Positions 11,331 through 22,151 are shown, counted from the first letter of the stretch. The stretch: 64,000 bases of DNA from Sepioteuthis lessoniana (GCA_963585895.1 OY757915.1:87588081-87652080); one strand, 5' to 3'. Translations and numbers: made by a program. Notes: a model not told the origin generated them from the letters alone.

Positions 11331-12040
11331 TGTTGTATTCTCATATACAGATTCATGCACATATATACATATATATGCTTGATACATACCAACGCAATGG
11401 ATAATGACGAGCGAAGCCTTCTTTAACAAATATATACCTCTCACTTTATTTGTAAGGATTCGAAAAGGTTATTCAAGGTTTTAGAGTGGAGTTGGAGACC
11501 GAACAGAAACTGCAATATATTAACCCCACTCTTATGGCCGTCAGCGTTGTGTCTTTCTTGTTCTCCAGGGCTGCTCAACCAGAGGCCCAGGGGCCCAACT
11601 CTTTGCTGGATAATGGCTTTCTTTACTGCATCTTATCAGCAACTTCTCTGGACCCCAACTCTCGGGGGCCCCGAGCCCCTTCCGCCGGGCTATCTCTACC
11701 ACATCTTGTCTTTTAACTCGTCTAATCTCCAACTGCTTACTTCTTGTCTTGGCTGAGTTATATATTAGTTCAACGTCCACTCAATCGCCCACTCAATCTT
11801 TGGAATGGCATGTTTGATCGTCATCAAACGGAAATAACTGTCATGCAGTTCAGAGGTCACTCCCTTCCGGTGTATCAGTCTATGAGTGTACCATGGGATT
11901 TTTTTACCTTGTCCCATTTCATCAGCCAAATCCCGCCTACGCGATTTCTTTCGATTACTGGCCATTGGGATGTGTCACTTCCTTCCGGTGCATCACTTTG
12001 GAATGGCATATTTGCCCGGGTCGAAGGTCAAAATACAACA
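11331..12040 (-). mobile_element. Solo LTR, 710 bp, minus orientation
   Basis: In reverse it begins TGTTGTATTTTGACC and ends AATACAACA, with an internal AATAAA before the 3' part. A 4-bp duplication CAGA flanks it (11327-11330 and 12041-12044). It aligns end to end with the element at 44682-45377 in the opposite orientation. The frames crossing it are not genes. A 4-bp duplication with TG...CA ends fits a Ty3/Gypsy-type LTR, but the family is not identified. Confidence 0.8.
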
Positions 12041-12056
12041 CAGACACGCTATACGA

Positions 12057-12300
12057 TAGTTTGGTTTCTTTGTTTAATGGCATATCAACCTTCATGGGTT
12101 ATTTAATTCCAAAGCCATCCCTGTAGAAGAACAGTAATGGTATTATTTAACCCATTTCTGGCAGGATAAGGGGTTCAGACCTTTTTCAAGGGCATTAGTC
12201 CGAAAGTAAACGTAATAGCAGGGATGGAGTTCGAACTCGCTAACTACGATATTACAGTCAAACACTTTAACCACTACACCTCGGAAACTCCTCCTTCCCA
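12057..12300 (-). mobile_element. SINE family A
   Basis: In reverse: tRNA-like head (ggtgtagtggttaaagtg), B-box gagttcgaactcc-like region, and the tail gttgatatgccattaaacaa. It lies 16 bp beyond the solo LTR. Confidence 0.8.
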
Positions 12301-12484
12301 GGCAATATAAAGTAATCATTCATACTCCGAAAAGTAAAAAAACAACTCGAGTTCTCAAACTTTTACACGTTGACTTTTTTTTTAATAAATTATTTATTCA
12401 AAAGATATTTGCCAGTCTTTGTCACAGGTCAAAATTGAGCGATATTTTAAAATCAATTTTTACTGTTAAAATAAAAGTAAAAAG

Positions 12485-12737
12485 TAAAGTTGGCGACCGT
12501 AGTCGAAGGCGAGCAGAAGGCTCCCTTTTCAATAGCTACTACACCGAGGTGTAGAGGAGGGCGCTACTCCTTTTCCTGTATTTCTCCACTTTACCCTTGA
12601 TAAGTACCTTATATTGCTGAGTGTTAAGCAAAGAGGTATCTAGTACCATTTTTAAAGTCTTTGGTATGACGTGACCTGGAATTGAACCCAGGTCTCCCGG
12701 GCCATTGGCGAACACTCTACCGACTTAATCGCTGTTA
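12485..12737 (-). mobile_element. SINE family D, full length
   Basis: The reverse strand shows a clear tRNA-like head: A-box TTAAGTCGGTAGAG, then cgggagacctgggttcaatt with the B-box GGTTCAATTCC. The body ends in the ctacggtcgccaactt tail. Other copies are at 6622-7155 and 32680-32905. It is a pseudo-tRNA head fused to a body, not a functional tRNA gene. Confidence 0.8.
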
Positions 12738-13950
12738 TTTTTATGTCATCTTTTTAAATCGTAAACTTTACTTTCTATCAAGTTTGAAAATGAAAGAATC
12801 TCCAAACTTGCATGAATTTATATTTCTATTTTAATTTTATTTTAATTTAAATTTTATCGATAACTGCTTTGTCTCAGTAAGAAAAAAGGTTGGAACTATA
12901 AATGTATAAAACCGTAATAATTTTAGAGAACAATTCTATAGATTTCTTTTTTAGAAGAAAATTCAATGTTCGTCTTTACGCTTATGTAAATTGGACAAGA
13001 CTAAGTGAGACAAAACTATGCCACGTGGAAAAGCAGCAAGTTTTTTCAGTGTCTCTAACAAATGAATGAATAAATAAATAAATAAATAAATAAATAAATA
13101 TAAGTGCAGAAAACTACCAGAATGAACACTAATTTACAAACAAAACCATGTTCCTAAAATAAAAATTTAAAAATTTTTTTTAAAAATAAGTATAAAAACG
13201 GTTATGAAAAAAAAAACACAACAACAACCAAAATACAGATAAAACTAAAAAGTTGAAAATCTGTTTTTGAATTTCCAAAAGTAAGACTTCCGTAAGAGCA
13301 TTTCCTGAATTCTTATTGGTGCTTAAACCAATATTATCACTTAGTAATTTACGAAGCTTTTTGCTTAGATGTCGTACAAGGCTGTATGAATAGGGTACCC
13401 AATGAGACTCGCACCCACTAGTGAAGGTTTGTTAGTTTAGCTTGCTAACCAATAATGTAAGAGAAAGTTTTATAAGGTATTTTTATAGTCTTTGATGAAA
13501 TTTCCTGAAATAGTTTGACATTAAACAGAGTTCGAAAATAACGTGGTTAACAATAACATGTACAAAATAATAATGACAAAACCTATCGATGTTCACAACA
13601 ATACAAGCATTTATTTAAAAAAAAAAATATTTGTTTTAACTTTTCACTTGGGTGAAAAGTGGTTAACTTAGGTGTGGCTTGTGTTTGTGTAGGAGCCCAG
13701 CAGCTTTTCTCCTGCTGGGGGTCATAACCAAAAAGGAAGCGATGTGAAAAAAGGCAGGTAAAACTTAGGACTTTTGTCTTATATTTCTAAGCGGTTACTG
13801 CTGCAATAATGTACGAGTTAAGACATTAGAAACACTTCTTATGAGAGAATGACAACCAATTGCAACACCAGATAGATCAAGAAAGAATGGCTGAAACTCC
13901 CCTGAAACAATAAAGCAGCTGGCCAACTAAGCAAGTATAGCAAATAGCAA
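12738..13950. other. AT-rich ground, no gene
   Basis: Holds an AAAT run (13063-13099) and a perfect 8-bp stem hairpin (cccagcag 13696-13703 with ctgctggg 13712-13719). Nothing else is recognisable. Confidence 0.4.
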
Positions 13951-13954
13951 CAAA

Positions 13955-14110
13955 CAAGGTTGGTTGGATGGTTATTTTTTTTACAGTATATCAACTCTTG
14001 CTGGGCTATTTTATGCAGAGGTCAGTTATACTAAAACATCAATTTTTACCGAAAAGTTATGGTCTTCAATTATATATGGTACGAAAATCCATCTTAAAAA
14101 GATTTTTAAA
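13955..14110 (-). mobile_element. SINE family C tail fused to repeat E end
   Basis: The antisense family-C tail (ggttggttgg...cagtatatcaactcttg) runs to about 14030 and is followed by a piece matching the right end of repeat E (tatatatggtacgaaaatcc). Confidence 0.45.
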
Positions 14111-14289
14111 AAGAAAAAAGAAAATTTGCAATATAAAAGAAATTAAAGAGAGATAAAATCAAATTTACAATATAAAGGAAATTTTGTAGGAAAAAATTTG
14201 CAATATAAAAGAATTTTGAGGGAATAAAATTTGTTGGAATGTGAGTGACACTAAAGCCAAATTCAGAAATGTTTACTTTACGAGTTCAA

Positions 14290-14595
14290 ACTGGACCATA
14301 ACACCGCGGAGCGACCAAAACATTTGTGCGAAAAGTGAAGGCGGAGAAGAAATTTCGCTAAGGTTACAAAGACTTCGATGATCAGGCAATAGTAGTTGAG
14401 CCTAAAACCGTGGATTCCGAGGCCGTGCTCAAAGCCATCGAGTCAAATCTGGCGAGTTGCACGTGGAGGTTATCAGGTGAGCTCGTTATCTCATAATCTA
14501 GTGTGGTTCGTCACTTTCACGACTTTGGTAAAACATCTGAAGTTGCTAAATTATGCCACACGTTACCAAAATATTGCAAAATTTTTAACTCACTA
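14290..14595 (+). pseudogene. mariner transposase, N-terminal fragment
   Basis: A frame with one internal stop reads like the DNA-binding half of a mariner transposase: a PKTVDSEAVLKAIESN segment, then CTWRLSGELVIS and SSVVRHFHDFGK, the second helix-turn-helix pattern of the family. A diverged antisense copy lies at 47815-48010. The catalytic DD(34)D region is absent, so it cannot be active. Confidence 0.65.
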
Positions 14596-15176
14596 AAGTA
14601 AAATCCTGGTATCTTTGGTTGATGGTTGCGAAATTCTATATGATTTGATACTGTTTTATATACATTTTTTCTGTCTGACGAATGAGTAAAGCATGAAACT
14701 CAGGGTCACAGACACAACCATGTAATATATAATATATATATTTCTATATGTATTTTTTTCTTTTATTCAGATTACCGGGATTAAAATGAAGAAACGAAAA
14801 TAGATTAACATCAGAAGGAATATTTCATCAAGGATTTTAAAATTCTGAAAGATAAGCAACTTACAGTCAACAACTGCGAAAAGTGTCATTATTATCATCC
14901 CAAGAATCGTCCATCCTTTTGAACTCATTTTTTATACTGAAAAAGAGCAGCTAGTCGGTATATTAGCCATAACTTATTTCCTATTTACTTTATAGTTAGA
15001 TAAAGAAGAGACCCTTCTCTTTACTTAAGGATTATGCACATGAAAAAAGCTGTAGAATGAATCAACCAAAACGTTGCGAAAAAAAAAAAAAGTAAAGGAA
15101 AAGAAACTATTTTAATTGTTTGAATAAATCTTGAAATGATACACCAACTTAAAGTTACATATATATATGTTTGACT

Positions 15177-15460
15177 AAATAATAAAGACACGTTTTGTCT
15201 CTGTAATCTTATTAAGGTCCTTTCAAGTTTCCTAATAAGTGTCTTGGTTTCACGCTGGAATTGGTGGATGAATTTACCAAAATTGTCTCGAGCGCTTTCA
15301 AACCTTTCATAGGCCATCATCAGGTGTGGCTTGCATGTATAAAGAGTGTTTTATTTTTTTATTCAGCCACCAAATCCAACCTGAAACCAAGACACTTATC
15401 AGGAAACTTGAAAGGGTCTTAATAAAATTATATAGACAAAATGTATCTTTATTATTTAAT
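15177..15460. repeat. Inverted-repeat element, about 95-bp arms
   Basis: Left arm 15177-15272 (gacacgttttgtctctg...aagtgtcttggtttc) is the reverse complement of right arm 15366-15460 (gaaaccaagacacttatc...). The roughly 93-bp loop carries a minus-strand hammerhead-like motif (15285-15330). Confidence 0.8.
15285..15330 (-). ncRNA. Hammerhead-like motif with weak stem I
   Basis: On the minus strand: CUGAUGA (15317-15323), stem II with CCU/AGG plus wobble pairs, GAAA (15296-15299), stem III AG(CG)CU and C17. All core positions are present, but stem I alternates matches and mismatches. It lies in the loop of an inverted repeat. Confidence 0.4.
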
Positions 15461-15497
15461 CGAACATGCTTAAATGAAGGACAGCTGCCAAAGTACA

Positions 15498-15500
15498 CAT

Positions 15501-15556
<56 letters not shown>
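15498..15556. repeat. (CA)n(TA)n microsatellite
   Basis: A CA run followed directly by a TA run, between two inverted-repeat elements. Confidence 0.95.
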
Positions 15557-15570
15557 TGACAGCATTTTTC

Positions 15571-16236
15571 ATTGATACATATTCGATTGAACATTGTAGA
15601 CATTTTTTGTCTACATATTTTTTCTTAATCCTTTCGAGTTGCTGCATCGATCTTATGATATTCGGCGGGAATTAGTTTATAAACCTTCCATAATTAGTTA
15701 TTTCCCAAATACTTTCTGCCCAACCTTGGGCCATCATCAGGGGAGGATATATTACGAAAATGATGTAACTTTTGTATGTACATGACTACTTTGTAAGAAT
15801 GAGCATTTATACTGGTGTATTGTGTCGCGTTTACTTTTTAAAATTTGTTTCTATAAATAGCATCAGTAGCTGAAGACATTTAAGTACTGGATTTAAAATT
15901 AATTCTGTTAAGTTTGGGTTGTATATTTCTAATATGTTGCGCCTCGAGTATCTGTAGTTTTTGCTTGTTATTTTGTTGTTCTAATATTGTGTTTTCATTA
16001 AGAATTTTCCGAAATTAAGTTGTCGGGTATCAATGTTTTTGGTGGGGTTGTGCTATGGAACTTGTATCAGAAATGTACATAGTAAGTCTTCTCGATAGTT
16101 TGATTGGGAAATAACTAATTATGGAAGGTTTGTTAACCAATTTCCGCCGAATATCATAAGATCGATACGGCAACTCAAAAGGATTAACAAAAAATATATC
16201 GACAAATAATGTCTATAATGTTCAATCGAATATATA
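15571..16236. repeat. Long inverted-repeat element, about 135-bp arms
   Basis: Left arm 15571-15706 and right arm 16103-16236 are reverse complements with scattered mismatches (shared ggaaataactaattatggaa, gccgaatatcataagatcga). The loop is about 395 bp and AT-rich. The inner edge of the left arm runs into a minus-strand hammerhead motif at 15703-15744, which the right arm lacks. This asymmetry (complete motif on one side, truncated inverted copy on the other) is also seen at 19040-19198. Confidence 0.8.
15703..15744 (-). ncRNA. Candidate hammerhead ribozyme
   Basis: Minus strand: stem I UCCC/GGGA (15741-15744 with 15703-15706), core CUGAUGA (15734-15740), stem II U-A, G-C, one bulged G, CCC/GGG (15717-15733), then GAAA (15713-15716). 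Stem III is only A-U plus G.U, followed by U17. All invariant core bases are present; the weak stem III lowers confidence in activity. Confidence 0.55.
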
Positions 16237-16259
16237 TATATATATTAATGAACCCCTAC

Positions 16260-16680
16260 ATCTAATACAGGTACATATTTGTCATTAATGCAAAATGATA
16301 TAATCTCACACACATTCACACACACATGCGCACTACAGATACAGGAGATATGTAAATTGTATGTAATGGGTCGTATGACACAAACATATAAATTTTTATT
16401 AAATGTATACAATACATCATATATATACGAATATATATTGTATGTAAAATGTTTCATGTTTCAAATCAATGCACTTGAAGTTAATACAACATGAATATAT
16501 ATGCATACATTCATGTATATAATCATTAAAATTGTTATGTTAAACACAGACACACGCACGTACGCACACAGGTACGCAAGCACGCACATATATCAATTAA
16601 TAAATTTATATATTGATTTATATATATATCAAGACACACATCCGCACACACGCATATATATATATATATATATATGTAAT
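16260..16680. repeat. CA/TA-rich low-complexity stretch
   Basis: Several short cacac- and atata-type runs (16305-16335, 16545-16590, 16655-16675). The frames across it are low-complexity and not coding. Confidence 0.6.
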
Positions 16681-16884
16681 CACCGCATCTGTTTGTAACA
16701 GAATTATGGGGAAAACGGGACATTTTAGCATAAACTTTCCTATAATAAAGAACTCCTAAAATTGATCAGCGATAAAAATGAGATTGGTTTTCAGCCGATT
16801 CGGTAAGCTGGAACAGTTTTATATAATGCTGGAAAAATTTTGAAAATTTAAAGAAATAATAGTTATAATAAAATAAATTAAAAG

Positions 16885-16885
16885 A

Positions 16886-16939
<54 letters not shown>
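16885..16939. repeat. (AAT)n microsatellite
   Basis: An uninterrupted trinucleotide run directly in front of the LINE tail at 16945. Further runs follow at 17279-17299 and 17372-17420 (AAT) and 17421-17465 (GAA). Confidence 0.95.
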
Positions 16940-16944
16940 TTACA

Positions 16945-17371
16945 AAATTGTCGACTTTGCTGTCCCGGCTGAACACAGAATAAAACTGAAAGAATGTGAA
17001 AAGAGAGATAAGTACCTCGACCTTTCTAGAGAACTGAATAAACTATAGAACATGAAGGTGACAATTATGCCAATTGTGATTGGTGCTTTTGGCACGGTAA
17101 CTAAAAGATTATTAAAGGGCCTGGAGGATTTGGAAGTTGGCGGCCGAGTGGAGACCATCTAAACAACAGCATTATTGAAGACGGCCAGAATACTGATAAG
17201 AGTCCTGGAGACTTGAAGAGACTTGCAGTCACTCAATCTCCAGTGAAAGACCATCAGCTAACGCTGCTGTGAAAAACTATGATAATAATAATAATAATAA
17301 CAACTTGCTGTTACTCAAACTCCAGTGAAAAACCATCGGCTAAAACTGATGTTAAACACTCTCAAGGAGTA

Positions 17372-17375
<4 letters not shown>
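16945..17375 (+). pseudogene. R2/NeSL-type LINE, 3' end
   Basis: One frame reads KIVDFAVPAEHRIKLKE, then KYLDLSRELNKL, stop, NMKVTIMPIVIGAFGTV, KGLEDLEVGGRVETI and TARIL, the C-terminal part of LINEs that carry a restriction-like endonuclease after the RT. A related but separately diverged copy is at 33690-35640. After the first AAT tail (17279) another copy of the last 75 bp (acttgctgttactcaaactc...) ends in a second AAT tail, so the 3' end is duplicated. Several stops make it non-functional. Confidence 0.75.
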
Positions 17376-17421
<46 letters not shown>

Positions 17422-17951
17422 GAAGAAGAAGAAGAAGAAGAAGAAGAAGAAGAAGAAGAAGAAAAAAGAAGGAGATGAAGAAAAATATGAAGAAGTGTGT
17501 GCGAGTGCGTGTGCGAGTGCGTGTGCGTGTGCGCACGCGCAGATGCCTGTGTAAACTAAATTTAGAAATGAAATTATCATAAATTTTGAAAAAAATATAA
17601 TTTTCTTTTCCTTTGTACCGGATTCTAAAACTTTTTTTCCTTTTTAATTTACTGAAATGACAATTCAAAATTTCTCAAAAAAAAAAACCCAGAAGGAAAG
17701 CCCCAAACAAACACCATGAACTGAAACACAAAATGTACGCCAAGATAAAGTTCAAAATAAAATTGAACTCCAATCACTTGCAATAAAATTGAACATCAAT
17801 CGCTTGATTAATGCTCAATAACTGCAGAGTACAACGCCATGAAAATCTTTTTTGAATTGAAATATGTTTAAACTATCCAAATTATAACAAAGAATACGCA
17901 AATATTATAATGCAAAAACCTTTTAATGTTTTCTATTTTTTGTAAATAAAA

Positions 17952-17952
<1 letters not shown>

Positions 17953-18004
<52 letters not shown>
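17953..18004. repeat. (TA)n microsatellite
   Basis: Uninterrupted TA. From here to 18884 only AT-rich ground, a short ATC run (18264-18283) and a short TA run (18719-18743) are seen. Confidence 0.95.
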
Positions 18005-18007
<3 letters not shown>

Positions 18008-18884
18008 AAGTCGTGTTGCTGTTTATTTTTTGGCCGTTATTGTTTGTTGTTCATATTTAAAGTCTGGTTTTGCTCGAGATTTTACATTCTTAGACTCAGA
18101 TATTTATTCCTGCGAATGATGAATAGTTTTCAGTCCAACAAGGAAATTTTCGCCTCGAGCTATTAACACTGTTTTACCTATTCAGCTTGAAGTTCAAGAG
18201 TATCAGTAAAAATAAAAATCTAAAAAGTTCCCTTTCTTCATGAACTTTTCAGCGCAAGTGGCTAATCATCATCATCATCATAATCTCAGACTTGTTCACA
18301 GTCTATTATAAGTTTTAGGTCTTTGTGAAAAATGTGTAAAACATGGCGAGTAATAGACCTTACTCGGCGAGGACACAAGGGGTGTTGTTTTTTTTTTATG
18401 AATCAATTCTTTAATTCATTCATTTTCATTTTAAATTTTATTAATTTTCTAAAGTTAGATTTTCTTATTTACACACAAGAGAATGCATGTCTTGATCCAA
18501 TTAATATCAATACTGTCCAATCATTTGTGTTTTGTTGTGTTTAACCAAGTATCTGGCAATTATCAAGATGGAGGAAAAGATCAGCCATATTATTCGTTTT
18601 CCAATTCTGAATACTAGTTAAACTCATTTATAAGTTAGTTTGTCATCGCACACTTGTTACATCACTTTATTATATTTTGATTTAAAGATTCAATCTCAAT
18701 ACATTTTTAATCTAATATCATATATATATATATATATATATATGAAGTGACTAATTCCGAAAAAAGAAAAGAAGTCGAACTCGTCATAAAACAAATAAAT
18801 ACTTTAAAAGTTGCTGAGTAGGGGTTTTAGAATAAAATAAAATAGCTAATTTTTTTATATTTCATATATGAAATATGAGTAATA

Positions 18885-19197
18885 TCAAGTCAGCGTCTGA
18901 AGACAATGCCTGTGGATTATTCGCATTTAGAATATATGAGGAATTTCATATAAATCTGTGGGAATGCTCGATGTATGGCTATTGTTATATATTCCCTATA
19001 CAGCTTTATATAATAAAACTTACATACAGAGTCTATACAATGTAATTAGAAGAAAACCCAAACCTGGTTAAATTGTCATTATAAATTTATTTTGGCGAAG
19101 AATAAGTCATCTGATGAGACAAAGAGTATAATGATATTCTTTGCCGAAATAAATTTATAATGACAATTTAACCAGGCTTGAGTTTTCTTCTAATTGC

Positions 19198-19198
<1 letters not shown>
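18885..19198 (+). mobile_element. Hammerhead-bearing inverted-repeat element, copy 1
   Basis: About 315 bp. A leader (gaatatatgagg...tgtatggctatt) is followed by an inverted pair: left arm about 19040-19100 (aattagaagaaaaccc...) and right arm 19138-19198. Between and within them lies a complete hammerhead motif. The left arm equals the reverse complement of the 3' half of the hammerhead plus downstream sequence. A second, more decayed copy with the same leader is at 50445-50760. There is no coding frame, so it is non-autonomous. The layout resembles the inverted terminal segments of Penelope-like elements. Confidence 0.7.
19106..19164 (+). ncRNA. Hammerhead ribozyme, fully conserved core
   Basis: Self-cleaving RNA fold, type I. 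Stem I: GUCAU (19106-19110) pairs with AUGAC (19160-19164). Core CUGAUGA at 19111-19117. Stem II 19118-19145: G-C closing pair, one A/C mismatch, then CAAAGA/UCUUUG extended by GUAU/AUAU around an AAUG loop. GAAA at 19146-19149. Stem III 19149-19158: AUAA/UUAU with a 2-nt loop. A17 is 19159, giving an AUA cleavage triplet. Every invariant hammerhead position is present. Short stem III is the form known from Penelope-like elements and retrozymes. Activity is inferred, not shown. Confidence 0.75.
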
Positions 19199-19232
<34 letters not shown>

Positions 19233-19397
19233 CGTGGAAAAACTGGAAGTCAATCTGATAGTATGAAGATGTGTTGAGATGAAAAAACGTAAGGTCTTCT
19301 GAGGATGATTTATTTGTAGAAATACTTGGCAAAGTTATCAGGGCGTGTAAGTTATTAAATGAAACAAAAAAAGATATGAAAATTTTTATATATACAT

Positions 19398-19740
19398 ATA
19401 CGAGGTGCTTACGATAAGTTTCCAGACTTTTTTCGTATGGGCACTTTTATTGATAGTACACACATGAAACTCTAGTCCCTTATGATCTTTCCATCAACCA
19501 ACCTTTCTCTCGAAACATTACCCTAGTGATGGGGTTGTGGCAACGTATACAGAGTTGACCAGCCGGAACCACGCAGTTACATATCTACACATGGACTGCA
19601 GGAGAGTTATCCTAACATCGTTGTTGTGTCCTCCCATGACAGAGACTGACTCTGGTGGAGACTCTTGTGTCTGGACAGCCAAATTTAGGAGAAAACTACT
19701 CCCTCAGACGGAAGAATGTTGATAGTAGGGATATGAGATT
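19398..19740. mobile_element. mariner-type terminal fragment
   Basis: Begins tacgaggtgcttacgataag followed by tttccagactttttcg, a typical mariner end. The downstream 300 bp hold short frames without a transposase motif. Confidence 0.45.
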
Positions 19741-19741
19741 A

Positions 19742-21828
19742 TAAGAAACACCAGTAATCTGTGAAAAAAGTGATTACTTGCAGTGATATATATATATATA
19801 GATCGGAAGACAGGGACTGACTGTTAAAGTGGTAGGGGAGAGAAATGGTAAACTAAGTATATACCTTGCACTTTAGCCTGTTGAAGCGACAAACGATAGA
19901 GGTCGAAGTCAATCGTGTGGCGTGATTCGGCGAGGTGGTAGAAGAAGAAAAGATGATTGATTGGTCGATAGAATCTTCGCGCCAAAAGGCCGGCACGCGT
20001 TAAAGAAATTTGAAAGAGAATCTTCAGTTTCGGACGAAACAGCTTTGAAAGCAATCGCTGTTTTCTACGAGCTCCTGGAGAAAGAAAAGAATCACCCGTA
20101 AAAAGAAAATGTCTTGGATCTGAAATCCGTCAAAGATAAGTACAGCTCAAACCGTTTTCTTTTTCTAAATCTTGGATATTGGAAAGTAGTGTGTATTCTA
20201 AAAACTGTCAATGTTCTATTTCATCAATTATTAAAAATATTGTATGAACATTTCTTCACGGCGTCTAAGACACTTTTATTCAAGTAAAAGAAAGAGCGAG
20301 AAAAAGAGAAAGAAGAAAAAGGACTGTTGAGAGACATTTTTGTTTGATGTTTTCCAGTTGACAAAATATTTCTGGTGTTTGAAAAGAGAAAAAAAAGAAC
20401 TGTTTCTTGAATTTCCTCATTATTTGTTTTGATCGTCGCATATTAAAATTTTTGTTATATTTTAAATGCACCCTTGTGTTGAAATGTTTTGATTGTGTTC
20501 TCTTCCTCAGTTGAATTAATTTCTTTTGCATGTATCTTATATCTCGACTTCATTCCACTTTCATTAATTCTCGCTAACACGTCTTATTGCCTCCCTAAAC
20601 AATATAAGAAGAGTTGGAAATCTATCTACAGTGAATTTCATCTAACCTAGAAGTTCGTTCTTCCATGATATGAAGGGGTTGGAGGGCAAGGACTTAGTAG
20701 CGTATTTAAGAACGAATCGGCAAACCCTTTACTGACGTCAGAGACCAGTCTAATCTCGAACCAACATCCACTCTATTTGTTTATTTCACATACGACTAAT
20801 TAGTAGTCTTAACCGGGATTTATTTTGTGGAGTTTCAAGTGAAGGCTGTTCTCGATTATATAGATTCTACGTAACAATTGATATTGTTAAGTTAACTGTA
20901 ATAAGTAATAGATAAAAAATATATTTGAAACTGCGATTCGATTTAGTAATTATATTAAAAAATAGGATTTCTTAGATACATTAATCCAGTATCTGTTACA
21001 ATAATAATTTATTACATTTTACAGACCTGAAATAAACTTACAATGGAACAACAAAATTGAAATATTTCATTTAATTTTATAAAAGAAATATATGTATATA
21101 TATTTAATAGGCCACCAAACTAAACCAAACAAAACAAAACCAAATCAAATGGTCAAGGTCTACCAAAAAACAACAAAAAATAAAGGTAATATAATTACAT
21201 TGAATAGAAAAGCAATGGAATTCTTTGAGAAAACAATTCCCGAGACAAACTCTCCATTAGCCAACAATATATATATCAATATATATATTCAAACGGTCGC
21301 GATTTAAGCCGAGGCGCATGGTTTACAATCATTGAAAGAATTTATTTAAAAACCTAAAAAAAAGCAAAAAAAAAAACCCAACTTAAAAGCCCTAAAAACA
21401 AAACAAAGTAAACAAAAAACAACGAAAAACAGCAAAAAAAGACCCTAAAAAACTAAAAAAACACATGATGTTAAATGGATAAAACGTCTGCAAACAATGA
21501 ATCCTCGCGAAAAAATAGATTTAATATAAAACTGAATAGCGCTGCTTTGAAATAGGATTCACATACTGGAGCGGCGAATAAACAATTAAAGAAATAAATA
21601 AACAACTATGCAGTCTCGACTCATTTAAAGATATTCCCGCTTCCTAATTGGCTTAACATATACCTCCCAAAAGAAAAGCTCATTTGCCAGGTTTCTTAAC
21701 GACAGACATATAAAGGTCAATTGGAAACAGTTTGATACAAGGAAATCATTTGGATCATCCAATAGATATTCTACGTCATCAATGCACACACACACACACA
21801 CATACAAATATATATAATAAATATACAT
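19742..21828. other. No gene recognised
   Basis: A more GC-balanced patch at 19800-20160 and a promoter- or LTR-like patch at 20640-20800 (gtatttaagaacg, ctgacgtcag) are unassigned. 21110-21480 is strongly A-rich. Confidence 0.4.
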
Positions 21829-21858
21829 TAGTTCTTATATATATTTAATATCATGGGT

Positions 21859-21919
21859 GCTTATCTGCGACCACTGGTTTCATGTCATCTTTATATGACA
21901 ATCATCGGGCAGAAAAAGC
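21859..21919 (-). ncRNA. Hammerhead-like motif, left arm, one core change
   Basis: Minus strand: long stem I (21909-21919 with 21859-21868), core CCGAUGA at 21902-21908 where U4 is replaced by C, stem II UGUCAU/AUGACA (21882-21901), GAAA, stem III ACC(AGU)GGU and the favoured GUC cleavage triplet. Only one invariant base is changed. Confidence 0.6.
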
Positions 21920-21978
21920 TTTTTCTGCCTGATAATTGTCCTATAAAGACGGCATGAAACCAGTGGTCGCAGATAAGC
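21918..21978 (+). ncRNA. Hammerhead-like motif, right arm, one core change
   Basis: Stem I 21918-21928 with 21969-21978 (UCUGC/GCAGA plus outer pairs), core CUGAUAA at 21929-21935 where G8 is replaced by A, stem II 21936-21955, GAAA 21956-21959, stem III ACC(AGU)GGU 21959-21967 and C17 at 21968 (GUC triplet). G8 is a catalytic residue in the family, so this arm is predicted dead. Confidence 0.6.
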
Positions 21979-22077
21979 AACCATGATATTAAATATATTT
22001 AAAAACTAATATTTATTTATCTATTATTATATTATGTGATAGCTCTATCACAGATATTGAGCACTTACCGAATTATA

Positions 22078-22078
22078 C

Positions 22079-22150
<72 letters not shown>
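22078..22150. repeat. (TA)n(TG)n microsatellite
   Basis: TA run followed by TG run. Confidence 0.95.

Positions 22151-22151
<1 letters not shown>

Larger units (their letters stand above)
21829..22012. repeat. 184-bp palindrome with hammerhead motifs in both arms
   Basis: Left arm 21829-21918 and right arm 21919-22012 are near-perfect reverse complements meeting at aaaaagcttttt with no loop. Each arm encodes one hammerhead-like fold reading outward. A truncated relative lies at 47535-47584. Confidence 0.85.

Noticed and set aside
11486-12126. Several 60-120-codon frames on both strands
   Set aside because: They lie in a solo LTR and a SINE; the homologous LTR at 44682 does not keep the frames.
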